Positions 43,402-51,378 of a DNA stretch of 64,000 bases are shown one piece after another. The notes under the pieces were generated by a model. It was not told the DNA's origin. It worked only from the letters and a program-made list of their open reading frames with translations, and did no database searches. The translations under genes and the position numbers were made by a program. Every line of letters starts with the position of its first letter. Positions within the stretch are counted from its first letter, which is position 1. This DNA is from Xanthomonas sp. NCPPB 1128 (GTDB lineage: Bacteria > Pseudomonadota > Gammaproteobacteria > Xanthomonadales > Xanthomonadaceae), in NCBI RefSeq assembly GCF_001043115.1, contig NZ_LFME01000020.1, forward strand, positions 1 to 64,000, given 5' to 3'.

Positions 43402-44142
43402 ATGCCTGCGATCGAGTTGCTGACCGTCAATGTGCACATGGGCTTCAGCGTGCTGAAGCGGCGCTTCATGCTGCCGGAACTGCGCGCGGCGATCCGCGCC
43501 CTGCCCGCGGACCTGGTGTTCCTGCAGGAAGTGCTGGGCGAACACCAACTGCATGCCGGCCGCCATGCCGACTGGCCGGCGCAGAGCCAGTACGAGTTCC
43601 TCGCGGATGCGCTGTGGCCGCAGTTCGCCTACGGCAGCAACGCGGTGTATCCGCATGGGCACCACGGCAATGCGCTGCTGTCGCGCTTCCCGATCGCCTC
43701 CTTCGTCAACCGCGACGTCTCCATCGCCGGCCACGAACACCGCGGGCTGCTGCATGCGGTGCTGGACATCCCTGGACATGCCGTGGCGCTGCATGCGATC
43801 TGCGTGCACCTGGGCCTGCGCGAAGCGCACCGGCGCCGGCAGATCGGCCTGCTCGGTGCGCTGATCGCCGAATTGCCGGCACAGGCGCCGCTGATCGTCG
43901 CCGGCGACTTCAACGACTGGCGCCAGCGCGGGCATCCGCTGCTGCAGCGGCATGGGCTGACCGAGGCCTTCGCGCACCTGCACGGGCGCGTGGCGCGCAG
44001 CTTCCCGGCGCGCTGGCCGCTGCTGCCGCTGGACCGCATCTATGTGCGCAACGTGCGCCTCGAGGGCGCGCAGGTGCTGACCGGCCGCCCGTGGTCGCAC
44101 CTGTCCGACCACGCCCCGCTGCACGCCAGGATCGTGCTGTGA
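43402..44142 (+). CDS. ybhP: Endonuclease/exonuclease/phosphatase family protein (YbhP-like)
   Basis: 246 residues from MPAIELLTVNVHMGFS. EEP-fold motifs: LLTVNVHMG, LVFLQEVLG (catalytic Glu), HGNALLSRFP, VAGDFNDWR, and the C-terminal SDHAPL. Together with the next two genes it reproduces the enterobacterial ybhP-clsB-ybhN order. A phospholipid- or nucleic-acid-related phosphodiesterase role is likely but not established. The stop overlaps the GTG of clsB. Confidence 0.85.
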   Translation: MPAIELLTVNVHMGFSVLKRRFMLPELRAAIRALPADLVFLQEVLGEHQLHAGRHADWPAQSQYEFLADALWPQFAYGSNAVYPHGHHGNALLSRFPIASFVNRDVSIAGHEHRGLLHAVLDIPGHAVALHAICVHLGLREAHRRRQIGLLGALIAELPAQAPLIVAGDFNDWRQRGHPLLQRHGLTEAFAHLHGRVARSFPARWPLLPLDRIYVRNVRLEGAQVLTGRPWSHLSDHAPLHARIVL

Positions 44143-45344
44143 ACCGGGCAGCGAACCGCGACACGCGCTGGCGCCAGGGCCACCGCCTGCAGTTGCTGGA
44201 GAACGGCGATGCGTACTTCCCGCGCGCCTTCGCCGCGATCGATGCGGCCCGGCACGAGGTGTTGCTGGAAACCTTCATCTGGTTCGAGGACAAGGTCGGC
44301 CTGGCGCTGAAGGACCACCTGGTCGCCGCCGCGCGTCGCGGCGTGCGCGTGCACCTGCTGGTGGACGCGTTCGGATCGCCGGATCTCTCGCCCGGCTTCG
44401 TGCGCGAACTGACCGAGGCCGGGGCCGAGTTGCGCCTGTTCGACCATCAGCCGACCCTGCTCGGCGTGCGCCTGAACGTGTTCCGGCGCATGCACCGCAA
44501 GCTGCTGGTGGTGGACGGGCGCATTGGCATGATTGGCGGCATCAACTGGTCGGCCGATCACCTGGCCGACTTCGGCGCGGAGGCCAAGCAGGACTACGCG
44601 GTGGAGGTGCACGGCCCGGTGGTGGCGGACATGGTCGCGTTCGTGCGTCGGACCCTGGATACCCACGGGACCGGCGCCGGTTGGGAGCCGCAGAAAAAAG
44701 TCGATGTGCCGCCCGCCGGCGAGGCCGAGGTGTGCTTCCTGCCGCGCGACAATGCCGGCCGCTCGCGCAGCATCGAACGCGCCTACCGGCAGGCGTTCCG
44801 CAGCGCACAGCAGGAGATCGTGCTCGCCAACGCCTACTTCTTCCCCGGCTACGGTTTCCTGCGCGACCTGTGCGCCGCCGCGCGCCGCGGGGTGGCGGTG
44901 AAGCTGATCTTCCAGGGCCAACCGGACACGCCGCTGGCGCTGTTCGCCGCACGCGCGCTGTACCGGCATCTGGTCGATGCCGGGGTGCAGATCTTCGAAT
45001 ACTGCGAGCGCCCGTTCCACGGCAAGGTCGCGGTGATCGACGGCCACTGGAGCACGGTGGGATCGAGCAACCTGGATCCGCTGAGCCTGGCGCTGAACCT
45101 GGAAGCCAACCTGGTGATCCGCGACGCTGCCTTCGCGCGCGACCTGCATGGGCGCCTGCAGCGGCTGATGCAGCGGCATTGCCGGCAAGTCGTGCCGGCA
45201 CAGGTACCGCGCGGGCGCTTCTGGCAACCGCTGCTGCGGCCGCTGCTGTTCCATCTGCTGCGCAACGTGCCGCAGTGGGCCAGCCGACTGCCCAAGCGTA
45301 CGCCGCGTACCGCGGTGTTGCGGCGCAACCGGCACGCACCATGA
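44139..45344 (+). CDS. clsB: Cardiolipin synthase B
   Basis: 401 residues from GTG 44139, which overlaps the ybhP stop (GTGA). Two phospholipase-D motifs: MHRKLLVVDGRIGMIGG and FHGKVAVIDGHWSTVGSSN, both HxKx4D. No N-terminal membrane helices, as in ClsB and unlike ClsA. It makes cardiolipin from phosphatidylglycerol (and possibly other donors) at the inner membrane. It overlaps the next gene by ATGA. Confidence 0.92.
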   Translation: MNRAANRDTRWRQGHRLQLLENGDAYFPRAFAAIDAARHEVLLETFIWFEDKVGLALKDHLVAAARRGVRVHLLVDAFGSPDLSPGFVRELTEAGAELRLFDHQPTLLGVRLNVFRRMHRKLLVVDGRIGMIGGINWSADHLADFGAEAKQDYAVEVHGPVVADMVAFVRRTLDTHGTGAGWEPQKKVDVPPAGEAEVCFLPRDNAGRSRSIERAYRQAFRSAQQEIVLANAYFFPGYGFLRDLCAAARRGVAVKLIFQGQPDTPLALFAARALYRHLVDAGVQIFEYCERPFHGKVAVIDGHWSTVGSSNLDPLSLALNLEANLVIRDAAFARDLHGRLQRLMQRHCRQVVPAQVPRGRFWQPLLRPLLFHLLRNVPQWASRLPKRTPRTAVLRRNRHAP

Positions 45345-46276
45345 GCCGCACGCGCAAGCGCTGGCGCATGCTGCGCCGCTTCGCTTATCTGGCCTTCCTG
45401 GCGCTGGTGGCGATACTGCTGGTGCGCGCGGCACGCACGGTGGACTGGGCGGCGGTCGGCACGACCCTGGCCGGCTACGGCGCCGGCACCCTGGCCACCG
45501 CGGCCGGCCTGAGCCTGGCCAGCTACCTGCTGTATGCCGGCTACGACCTGGCCGCGCGTCGCTACGCGGCACATGCGGTGCCGACGCCGCGGGTCATGGC
45601 GATCGCGGACATCGCCTACGCGTTCAGCCTGAACGTCGGCGCGCTGATCGGCGGCACCGCCATCCGCTACCGCCTGTACGGACGTGCCGGACTGGGCCTG
45701 GCGACGATCAGCCGCGTGGTCGGCTTCGCCATCGCCACCAATTGGATGGGCTATCTGCTGCTGACCGGTGTGCTGCTGGTCAGTGGCCGCCTGCGCACGC
45801 CGGCGCAGTGGTCACTGAGTGGCGCGGCGCTGCCATGGATCGGCGCGGCGATGCTGGGTGTGGTGGTGGCCTACTTGATCGCCTGCCAGCGCGCGCATGG
45901 CCGCACGCTGCAGGTGCGCGGCCACGTCCTGCACCTGCCGCCGTTGCCGCTGGCCCTGCTGCAACTCGGCCTGGGCACCGGCAACTGGGCGCTGATGGGC
46001 GCCCTGCTGTACGTGCTGATGCCGGCCGGCGTGGCCTACACCTCCGTCCTGGGCGCACTGCTGGCGGCGGCCGTGGCCACCGCCATCGCGCACGTGCCGG
46101 CCGGCATCGGCGTGCTGGAAGCGGTGGTGCTGCCGCTGCTTGGGACGCAGGCGCCGCAAGCGGAACTGCTGGCTGCGCTGCTGGCCTATCGCGCCTTCTA
46201 CTACCTCGGCCCGCTGCTGCTCGCCTGTGCGGGCTACGCGGTGCTGGAGGCGCGGAGACGTCGCGGCGCGGGCTGA
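45341..46276 (+). CDS. ybhN: YbhN-like UPF0104/lysylphosphatidylglycerol synthetase-TM family protein
   Basis: 311 residues with about eight hydrophobic helices, starting after MSRTRKRWRMLRRFAYL. The conserved block SLNVGALIGGTAIRYRLYGR and the C-terminal HVPAGIGVLEAVVL are signatures of the YbhN/LPG-synthetase membrane family. It is the third member of the ybhP-clsB-ybhN operon, suggesting lipid transport or handling linked to cardiolipin. No soluble synthetase domain is attached. Confidence 0.88.
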   Translation: MSRTRKRWRMLRRFAYLAFLALVAILLVRAARTVDWAAVGTTLAGYGAGTLATAAGLSLASYLLYAGYDLAARRYAAHAVPTPRVMAIADIAYAFSLNVGALIGGTAIRYRLYGRAGLGLATISRVVGFAIATNWMGYLLLTGVLLVSGRLRTPAQWSLSGAALPWIGAAMLGVVVAYLIACQRAHGRTLQVRGHVLHLPPLPLALLQLGLGTGNWALMGALLYVLMPAGVAYTSVLGALLAAAVATAIAHVPAGIGVLEAVVLPLLGTQAPQAELLAALLAYRAFYYLGPLLLACAGYAVLEARRRRGAG

Positions 46277-46572
46277 GCGAGGACGGCCTGCGCGTCGGTG
46301 GCAACGCAGCAGGATGGTGACGCGTCACGCTGTAGCGCACCAAGCGACGCGACGCTGCATCCGCGCACCGGCACGGCTCAAGCCCGTGACGACCGCACTT
46401 GTTGCGGTACGCCCCCGGTGCTAGCGTCGCAGCGCACGCGTCCTGGAGCAGGGCGGTCATGCCGCCGCACGGACGCGCTCTTCGGCACCCCGGCACGGTC
46501 GACCGAGTGAACGCGCGCAGCACACACGTCATTGGCTGTCCTCATCGCCGCACACCATTCCCGGGAGGTCGC

Positions 46573-47067
46573 ATGAAACTGCTGTTTGCCGTCGCGTTGG
46601 CGACGCTGCTGTCGCCGTGTCTGTCCGCTTCCGCCGCACCCGCTGCGCCCTCGCCCCTGCTCGGCAACTGGGCCGTGGACGTGGCGCGCCTGGATCGGGC
46701 ACCCCAGGATCGGCCCAAGGCCGTCACCCTGCGCTTCAGCGACGCGGGCAAGGGCAAGTGGGCGGTCAAGGTCGACATTGCCGAACAGGGAGGCGGCACC
46801 ATGCATGCCGAAGGCGTCGCCGCGCTCGATGGCCGCGCCACGCCGGTGAAGAACAATTTCGAGGCCGATGTCTTCGCCCTGCAGATGCCCGCGCCGAACG
46901 TGCTGGTGATGATGCTGTCCAAGGACAGGAGCGTGGCCTCGACCCGCATCTACACTGTCGCCGCGGACGGACGCTCGATGACCGAGACCGTGTCCGCGTT
47001 CGCGCCGGACGGCACGCCGACGATGCGCACCAATTACTTCACCCGCGTCGCGGCATCGCAGCGCTGA
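46573..47067 (+). CDS. Hypothetical secreted protein
   Basis: 164 residues from ATG 46573 with a good ribosome site (GGGAGGTCGC). The signal peptide MKLLFAVALATLLSPCLSASAAP is cleaved near residue 22. The mature part begins LLGNWAVDVARLD and continues as beta-rich sequence, reminiscent of lipocalin-like or copper-resistance-like small periplasmic domains, but the family is not recognised. Monocistronic. Confidence 0.75.
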   Translation: MKLLFAVALATLLSPCLSASAAPAAPSPLLGNWAVDVARLDRAPQDRPKAVTLRFSDAGKGKWAVKVDIAEQGGGTMHAEGVAALDGRATPVKNNFEADVFALQMPAPNVLVMMLSKDRSVASTRIYTVAADGRSMTETVSAFAPDGTPTMRTNYFTRVAASQR

Positions 47068-47468
47068 CGCATGCGCAGGGTGACGCCCATGCCGGTCTCA
47101 TCCCTTCGCACGCTGCGATGAGGATCGACAGCGGTCGTATGGCGGCATGTCCGGTGGATGCGAAATAGCGATCACATGGAACAGGATGGCGACTGATCGC
47201 GTCCCTGCCCCACGATTCCCAATGTGCCTGGATCGCAGTGTGGCGCGGCTGGACGATCGAGGACGCACGGCACATGGCCGCGATGGCGGCGTCGCAGTGA
47301 GCGGCAACGCGCTTCCGAAATCGGGGGCAGCGCGCGGTCCTGATGGCATTCGACGTCCTGCCGGGCACCGACGCATGGTGCGGCAAGGACGCTGAAGCAG
47401 CGCAATCCTTGCAAGCGCCGTTCTACACTCACGGCGACAAGACGACACCGCGACCGGGAAGGAGCAGC
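47068..47468. other. Gene-free 400-bp stretch
   Basis: Codon patterns and ribosome sites support no gene here on either strand. The final 15 bases (GGGAAGGAGCAGC) are the ribosome site of the next gene. Confidence 0.5.
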
Positions 47469-47711
47469 ATGAAGTTCTATGGATATCCGCTATCGGATCT
47501 AACGGTCGAGGAGACGGGGCCAGTCGCCCTGGCCGAGGTCACGCTATGCGCAGATCCCGGCGAGCTGAAGGCAATCGCGCGGTTCCTTCGCGACTGTGCG
47601 GAAGAGATGGAGCGCATCGGTGCGGATTACGATCACCTGCATCTTTCCGATCGGATCGCGCAGTTCGAAACATCGCCCCAGTTCGTGGTGGCTGCCGCGA
47701 CTTTGGGGTGA
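47469..47711 (+). CDS. Small Imm32-like protein
   Basis: 80 residues from ATG 47469, with GGGAAGGAGC just upstream. The pattern MKFYGYPLSDL, LAEVTLCADPGELKAIARFLRDCAEEME, DHLHLSD resembles the Imm32 immunity-protein family; the match is by eye and moderate. No toxin gene is adjacent. Its last four or five codons and stop lie at the junction with the uvrD remnant (homology begins at 47707), so the original C-terminus may have been altered. Confidence 0.6.
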   Translation: MKFYGYPLSDLTVEETGPVALAEVTLCADPGELKAIARFLRDCAEEMERIGADYDHLHLSDRIAQFETSPQFVVAAATLG

Positions 47712-47889
47712 TGCCGACGCAGGCCAAGCACTGCTTCCTCCAGCCGCCCCATTTTTTCCAGCAGACACGCACTGGGGAAACAAGCCGCCCTCCCCTGCCG
47801 GCCTGGGCCCGGCCTTCGCCAGCCTCCGACAAGGCATAGGCCAGGAACTCAACCAGTTCGGTCATCGTTTGGCGGTCCACTTCGGCGTC
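47707..47889 (-). pseudogene. Decayed partial copy of uvrD with a 72-bp internal deletion
   Basis: 183 bp align to uvrD bases 51736-51990 (255 bp) on the same strand, with one gap of exactly 72 bp (24 codons) and no other length change that I can see. Matching peptide: RQTMTELVEFLAYALSEAGEG against UvrD RQAMTELVAFLAYASLEAGEG, and ACVGIT against AYVGIT. The missing segment holds helicase motif V (TLHSAKGLEFPIVFLAG). Many substitutions separate the copies, so this is an old remnant. It cannot encode a helicase. Confidence 0.85.
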
Positions 47890-47963
47890 TCCAACGCATG
47901 CCCCCAATGGCTGGGCGTACAGCAACAGCGCTAAAGTAGCGGCCCGATGACCGGACATGCCCC

Positions 47964-48995
47964 GTGACGCCCAAGTTCTGGCTGCTGCAAGCGTTCGGCT
48001 GGTCGTTGTTCCTGGCGATCGCCTACGTGGCCCGCCCGAGCGAAGCCGCGGTCGCCGATTCGCTGCAGTTCATGGCGACGCTCGCACTGAGTGCAGCCGG
48101 GTTGGCAGGCAGCCTGGCGTTGCGCTGGATCTACCGGCGGCTGCAGGCCGATGGCTATGGCGAGGTGCGCTGGCTGGGCATCCTGTTCGCCGCCAGCGTG
48201 CTGGCGGCGGTGACGATCGATCTGCTGTTGTATGTGCTGCTGTGGCTGGGCGCGGGGCTGAGTCCGGTTCTGGCGGCGCTGCAGCAAGCCCAGCCGCCGA
48301 TGGCGCGCGCGCCGCTGCTGGCCGTGGCCTATATCGCCTGGAGCCTGCTGTACCTGGCCATCAGCCGGCAGACCCGGCTGCAGCAGGCGGCCCGCACCCA
48401 GCGCGAGTTGCAATTGGCGTTGAAGGACGCGCAGTTGCAGCGCCTGCTGGGCCAGCTCAACCCGCATTTCGCCTTCAATGCGCTCAACAACATCCGCGCC
48501 TTGATCCTGATCGACCCGGAGGCGGCGCGCGCGCAACTGACGCGCTTCGCCGCCACCCTGCGCTATCAGTTTTCCGGCGGCGACGACGCCCTGGTGTCGG
48601 TGCACGAGGAGCTCGAGGTGGTGCGCGATTATCTGGGCCTGGTCGGCCTGCAGCTGGGGGCGCGATTGCGCTACCGGGAACAGGTGGACCCGCAGGCGCT
48701 GGCAGTGCGCGTGCCGCGCTTCTGCCTGCAGTTGCTGGTGGAGAATGCGATCAAGCATGGCCTGGGGCCGAGCAGCGCCGGCGGCGATCTGCAGGTCTGT
48801 GTAGCCCTGCAGCGCGGCGATCTGCAGTTGGAGGTGCGCAACACCGGCCAGTTGCGCCACGACCACGGGCAAGGCACCGGCTTGAACAATCTGCGCCAGC
48901 GCCTGCTGCTGTCGTTCGGGCCTGGCGCCGGCTTGCGCCTGGCCCAGGAAGAGCAGTGTGTGGTGGCCAGCGTGTGGATAGGAGTGGCGGCGTGA
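47964..48995 (+). CDS. LytS/YehU-type sensor histidine kinase
   Basis: 343 residues from GTG 47964. Four hydrophobic helices in the first 135 residues, then a coiled linker (RTQRELQLALKDAQLQRLL) and the His-kinase domain with LNPHFAFNALNNI (phospho-acceptor His168) and LLVENAIKHGLG (N box), GTGLNNLRQRL (G box). It lacks an obvious ligand domain outside the membrane part. Its stop overlaps the start of the response regulator (GTGA). Confidence 0.9.
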   Translation: MTPKFWLLQAFGWSLFLAIAYVARPSEAAVADSLQFMATLALSAAGLAGSLALRWIYRRLQADGYGEVRWLGILFAASVLAAVTIDLLLYVLLWLGAGLSPVLAALQQAQPPMARAPLLAVAYIAWSLLYLAISRQTRLQQAARTQRELQLALKDAQLQRLLGQLNPHFAFNALNNIRALILIDPEAARAQLTRFAATLRYQFSGGDDALVSVHEELEVVRDYLGLVGLQLGARLRYREQVDPQALAVRVPRFCLQLLVENAIKHGLGPSSAGGDLQVCVALQRGDLQLEVRNTGQLRHDHGQGTGLNNLRQRLLLSFGPGAGLRLAQEEQCVVASVWIGVAA

Positions 48996-49696
48996 TCGAA
49001 GCGGTGATCGTGGAGGATTCGGAACTTGCCCGTTTCGAGTTGCAGCATCAACTCAAGGCCTATCCGCAGGTGAGCGTGGTCGGCCACGCCGCCGATGTGG
49101 AGGCGGCGGTGACGCTGATCGAAACGGTCGCACCCGATGTGGTGTTCCTGGATATCGACCTGCCCGGCGGCAATGCCTTCGACGTGCTCGAACGTCTGTC
49201 GCAGGTGCCGCGCATCGTCTTCACCACCGCCTTCGATGCCTACGCCCTGAAAGCCTTCGCGTTCAACACCGTGGATTACCTGCTCAAGCCGATCGAACCG
49301 CAGCGGCTGGCGCAGGCGATCCAGAAGCTGTCCGAGTCGATGCCGGCGAGCCCGGCGCGGCGTTCGATGGACAGCGCCATCTTCATCAAGGACGGCGAGC
49401 ACTGCTTCCTGGTCAAGCCGCGCGATGTGCGGGTCATCGAGGCGGTCGGGAACTACAGCCGCGTGCATTTCCTGCAGCACGCACCCCTGCTGTACCGCCC
49501 GCTCGGCGCGATCGAGGCGCAGCTGGCGCCGGAGAAGTTCTTCCGCGCCAGCCGCAAGTACATCGTCAATCTCGACTACGTGGAGCAGGTGGCGCCGTGG
49601 AGCAACGGTGGCTTGTTGCTCACGCTGCGCGGTGGCGTGGAGGTCGAGGTGTCGCGGCGGCAGAGCGCGCGCTTCAGGGAGCTGTTGAGCCTGTAG
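48992..49696 (+). CDS. LytTR-family response regulator
   Basis: 234 residues from GTG 48992. Receiver domain with acidic pocket IVEDS, phospho-acceptor Asp54 in VVFLDIDLPGG, and Lys in YLLKPIE. C-terminal LytTR DNA-binding domain (IKDGEHCFLVKPRDVRVIEA; FFRASRKYIVNLDYVEQV). It pairs with the overlapping kinase. Its last 23 bases overlap the convergent serine hydrolase gene. Targets are unknown; LytTR sites (imperfect direct repeats) were not found nearby. Confidence 0.92.
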   Translation: MIEAVIVEDSELARFELQHQLKAYPQVSVVGHAADVEAAVTLIETVAPDVVFLDIDLPGGNAFDVLERLSQVPRIVFTTAFDAYALKAFAFNTVDYLLKPIEPQRLAQAIQKLSESMPASPARRSMDSAIFIKDGEHCFLVKPRDVRVIEAVGNYSRVHFLQHAPLLYRPLGAIEAQLAPEKFFRASRKYIVNLDYVEQVAPWSNGGLLLTLRGGVEVEVSRRQSARFRELLSL

Positions 49697-51059
49697 GCGC
49701 ATCCGCTTCGCGTACGCCGGTGCTGTCGCCCATCAGCCGGTCGTGCAGGGTCATCGTGGGCCGGCCGTCGCGGTCCTGGCCGAAGCTCAACGCATCCAGT
49801 CCCCCGTCCAGATAGTAGCGGCCGTCCGTATGCGCCTGCAGCGGCAGCGCATCGTCGCCCTCGCGCTGCAGTTGCAGGCGGCCCTCCACTTGTGCAAGGA
49901 CACGGGTGCCGTCGGCGAACCGGTACTGCCCGGTGCGGCCTGGCGACAGCGCATGGGCCGGGTCGATGCCGGGATATGGCTGCCCGGCCGCCATCGCCGC
50001 CAGGCGCACGGCCAGGGTGGTGGGATCCAGGAATTCGGCATTGGTGAGCACCACCACGAACACGTCCGGCTCGCCGATACGCACCACGTAGCTGTTGAAG
50101 CCGTTGATGAAGCCACCGTGCTCCACGTCCGGCAAGCCGTTCGCCTGGCCAATGATCCAACCGAAGCCATATGGCGACAGGCTGCCGTCGGCGAGCCTGG
50201 TCTTGGCCATCGCCTGCGCGAGCGTCGCCGCCGGCAGCAGCCGCGCGTCGCGCAGCGCGCGGTGCCAGATCGCCAGGTCGTCGACGGTGCTGATCAGGCC
50301 GCCGGCGCCCTGCGGCTGCGACATGCTGATGAAGTCCGCGTTCTGCAGCGCCTGCCCGGCACGACGGTAACCGTGGGCGCGATGCGGGATCAGCGCCAGG
50401 TGATCGTCGTAGCGCGTGTGGGTCATGCCCAACGGCTGGAAGATGGCCTGCTGCAGGTACTCCGCATAGGGCTGGCCGGTGAGACGTTCGATCAGGTGGG
50501 TCAGCACGATGTAGTTGGAGTTGCTGTAGCGGAACCGCGTCCCCGGCACGAACTCCAGCGGCAGATCCCGGAAATAGCAGATCAGGTGCATGGCATCGGT
50601 ATCCTCGCGGCGCGCGGCGCGCGAGGCGGGGATGCTGCTGACGTTCTTGATGCCCGAGGTCTGCGTCAGCAGCTGGCGGACCGTCACGTTCGCCATCGGG
50701 CCGTGCAAGGCCGGATCCAGCGACAGCAGCGTCGCATCCAGCTCCAGCTTGCCGGCCTGGACCAGTTGCAGCACCGCGACCGCCGTGAACTGCTTGGTGA
50801 CCGATGCCAGGCGCAGCGCCGACGCCGGCTGCATCGCCACCCCATTCTCCACGTCGGCCAGGCCATAGGCCTGGCGCAGCAGGACCCGATCGCCGCGGGT
50901 CACCAGCACCACGCCGCCCGGCCCGGCCTCCTTGAAGAACTGCGTGGCGGCCTGGGCCAGGTCCTTTTCCGGTTGCGCGGCGACCGCGCCCGCCGCGGCG
51001 TGCGCCGTGCCGACCATGGCCAGAACCGTTGCCAACAACCACGCCAAACGATGTGTCAT
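49674..51059 (-). CDS. Serine hydrolase of the beta-lactamase/penicillin-binding family
   Basis: 461 residues from ATG 51059, with a signal peptide ending near TAHAAAG. Catalytic SxxK is SVTK at residues 86-89, the tyrosine motif is YSNSNY, and the third motif is HGGFINGFNS (HxG type). A C-terminal domain of about 100 residues follows. It is an esterase or peptidase of the CubicO class rather than a resistance enzyme. It converges on the LytTR gene with a 23-base overlap. The longer upstream frame to 51140 lacks a signal and was not used. Confidence 0.88.
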   Translation of the reverse strand: MTHRLAWLLATVLAMVGTAHAAAGAVAAQPEKDLAQAATQFFKEAGPGGVVLVTRGDRVLLRQAYGLADVENGVAMQPASALRLASVTKQFTAVAVLQLVQAGKLELDATLLSLDPALHGPMANVTVRQLLTQTSGIKNVSSIPASRAARREDTDAMHLICYFRDLPLEFVPGTRFRYSNSNYIVLTHLIERLTGQPYAEYLQQAIFQPLGMTHTRYDDHLALIPHRAHGYRRAGQALQNADFISMSQPQGAGGLISTVDDLAIWHRALRDARLLPAATLAQAMAKTRLADGSLSPYGFGWIIGQANGLPDVEHGGFINGFNSYVVRIGEPDVFVVVLTNAEFLDPTTLAVRLAAMAAGQPYPGIDPAHALSPGRTGQYRFADGTRVLAQVEGRLQLQREGDDALPLQAHTDGRYYLDGGLDALSFGQDRDGRPTMTLHDRLMGDSTGVREADAPTGSTAP

Positions 51060-51337
51060 GCGCCTTCCCCTTGGTGATGTGGGGCAAGGCTGGCGCGCCC
51101 GCACAGCGCACTCCAGCGACCTATGACGAACGGGGGGCACGGCACGTGAGCGGTCGTCGGCATGGATGAGCGGAGGCGCGGCCGCGGGATCTGCGCAGCC
51201 CCGGCAGCGTTGGCTGGCCGGCGGACGCGGGCCGCGAATGTGCCTGCGGGAATGCTGGGACAGCGGCGAGACGGCATGCGCAGTCCGCTACCGCGGCACG
51301 CAGTTAGGCGCCGAAAACGCAACGCCAGCGCCTGCTG

Positions 51338-51370
51338 GTGCATTCCCGAGCACGCCGCTCGGGAATGCAC
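51338..51370 (-). terminator. uvrD transcript-end hairpin
   Basis: Perfect 14-bp stem GTGCATTCCCGAGC / GCTCGGGAATGCAC with loop ACGCC, nine bases after the uvrD stop. No T-run. The core CATTCCCGAGC is shared with the terminal repeats of the 43106-43292 element. The rest of 51060-51378 shows no gene. Confidence 0.55.
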
Positions 51371-51378
51371 GATGTGGC

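Noticed and set aside
46277-46572. Possible promoter or small RNA between ybhN and the next gene
   Set aside because: No terminator, hairpin series or convincing -10/-35 pair was seen.
47068-47468. Small ORFs before the Imm32-like gene
   Set aside because: Overlapping frames in several phases, no ribosome site or recognisable domain.
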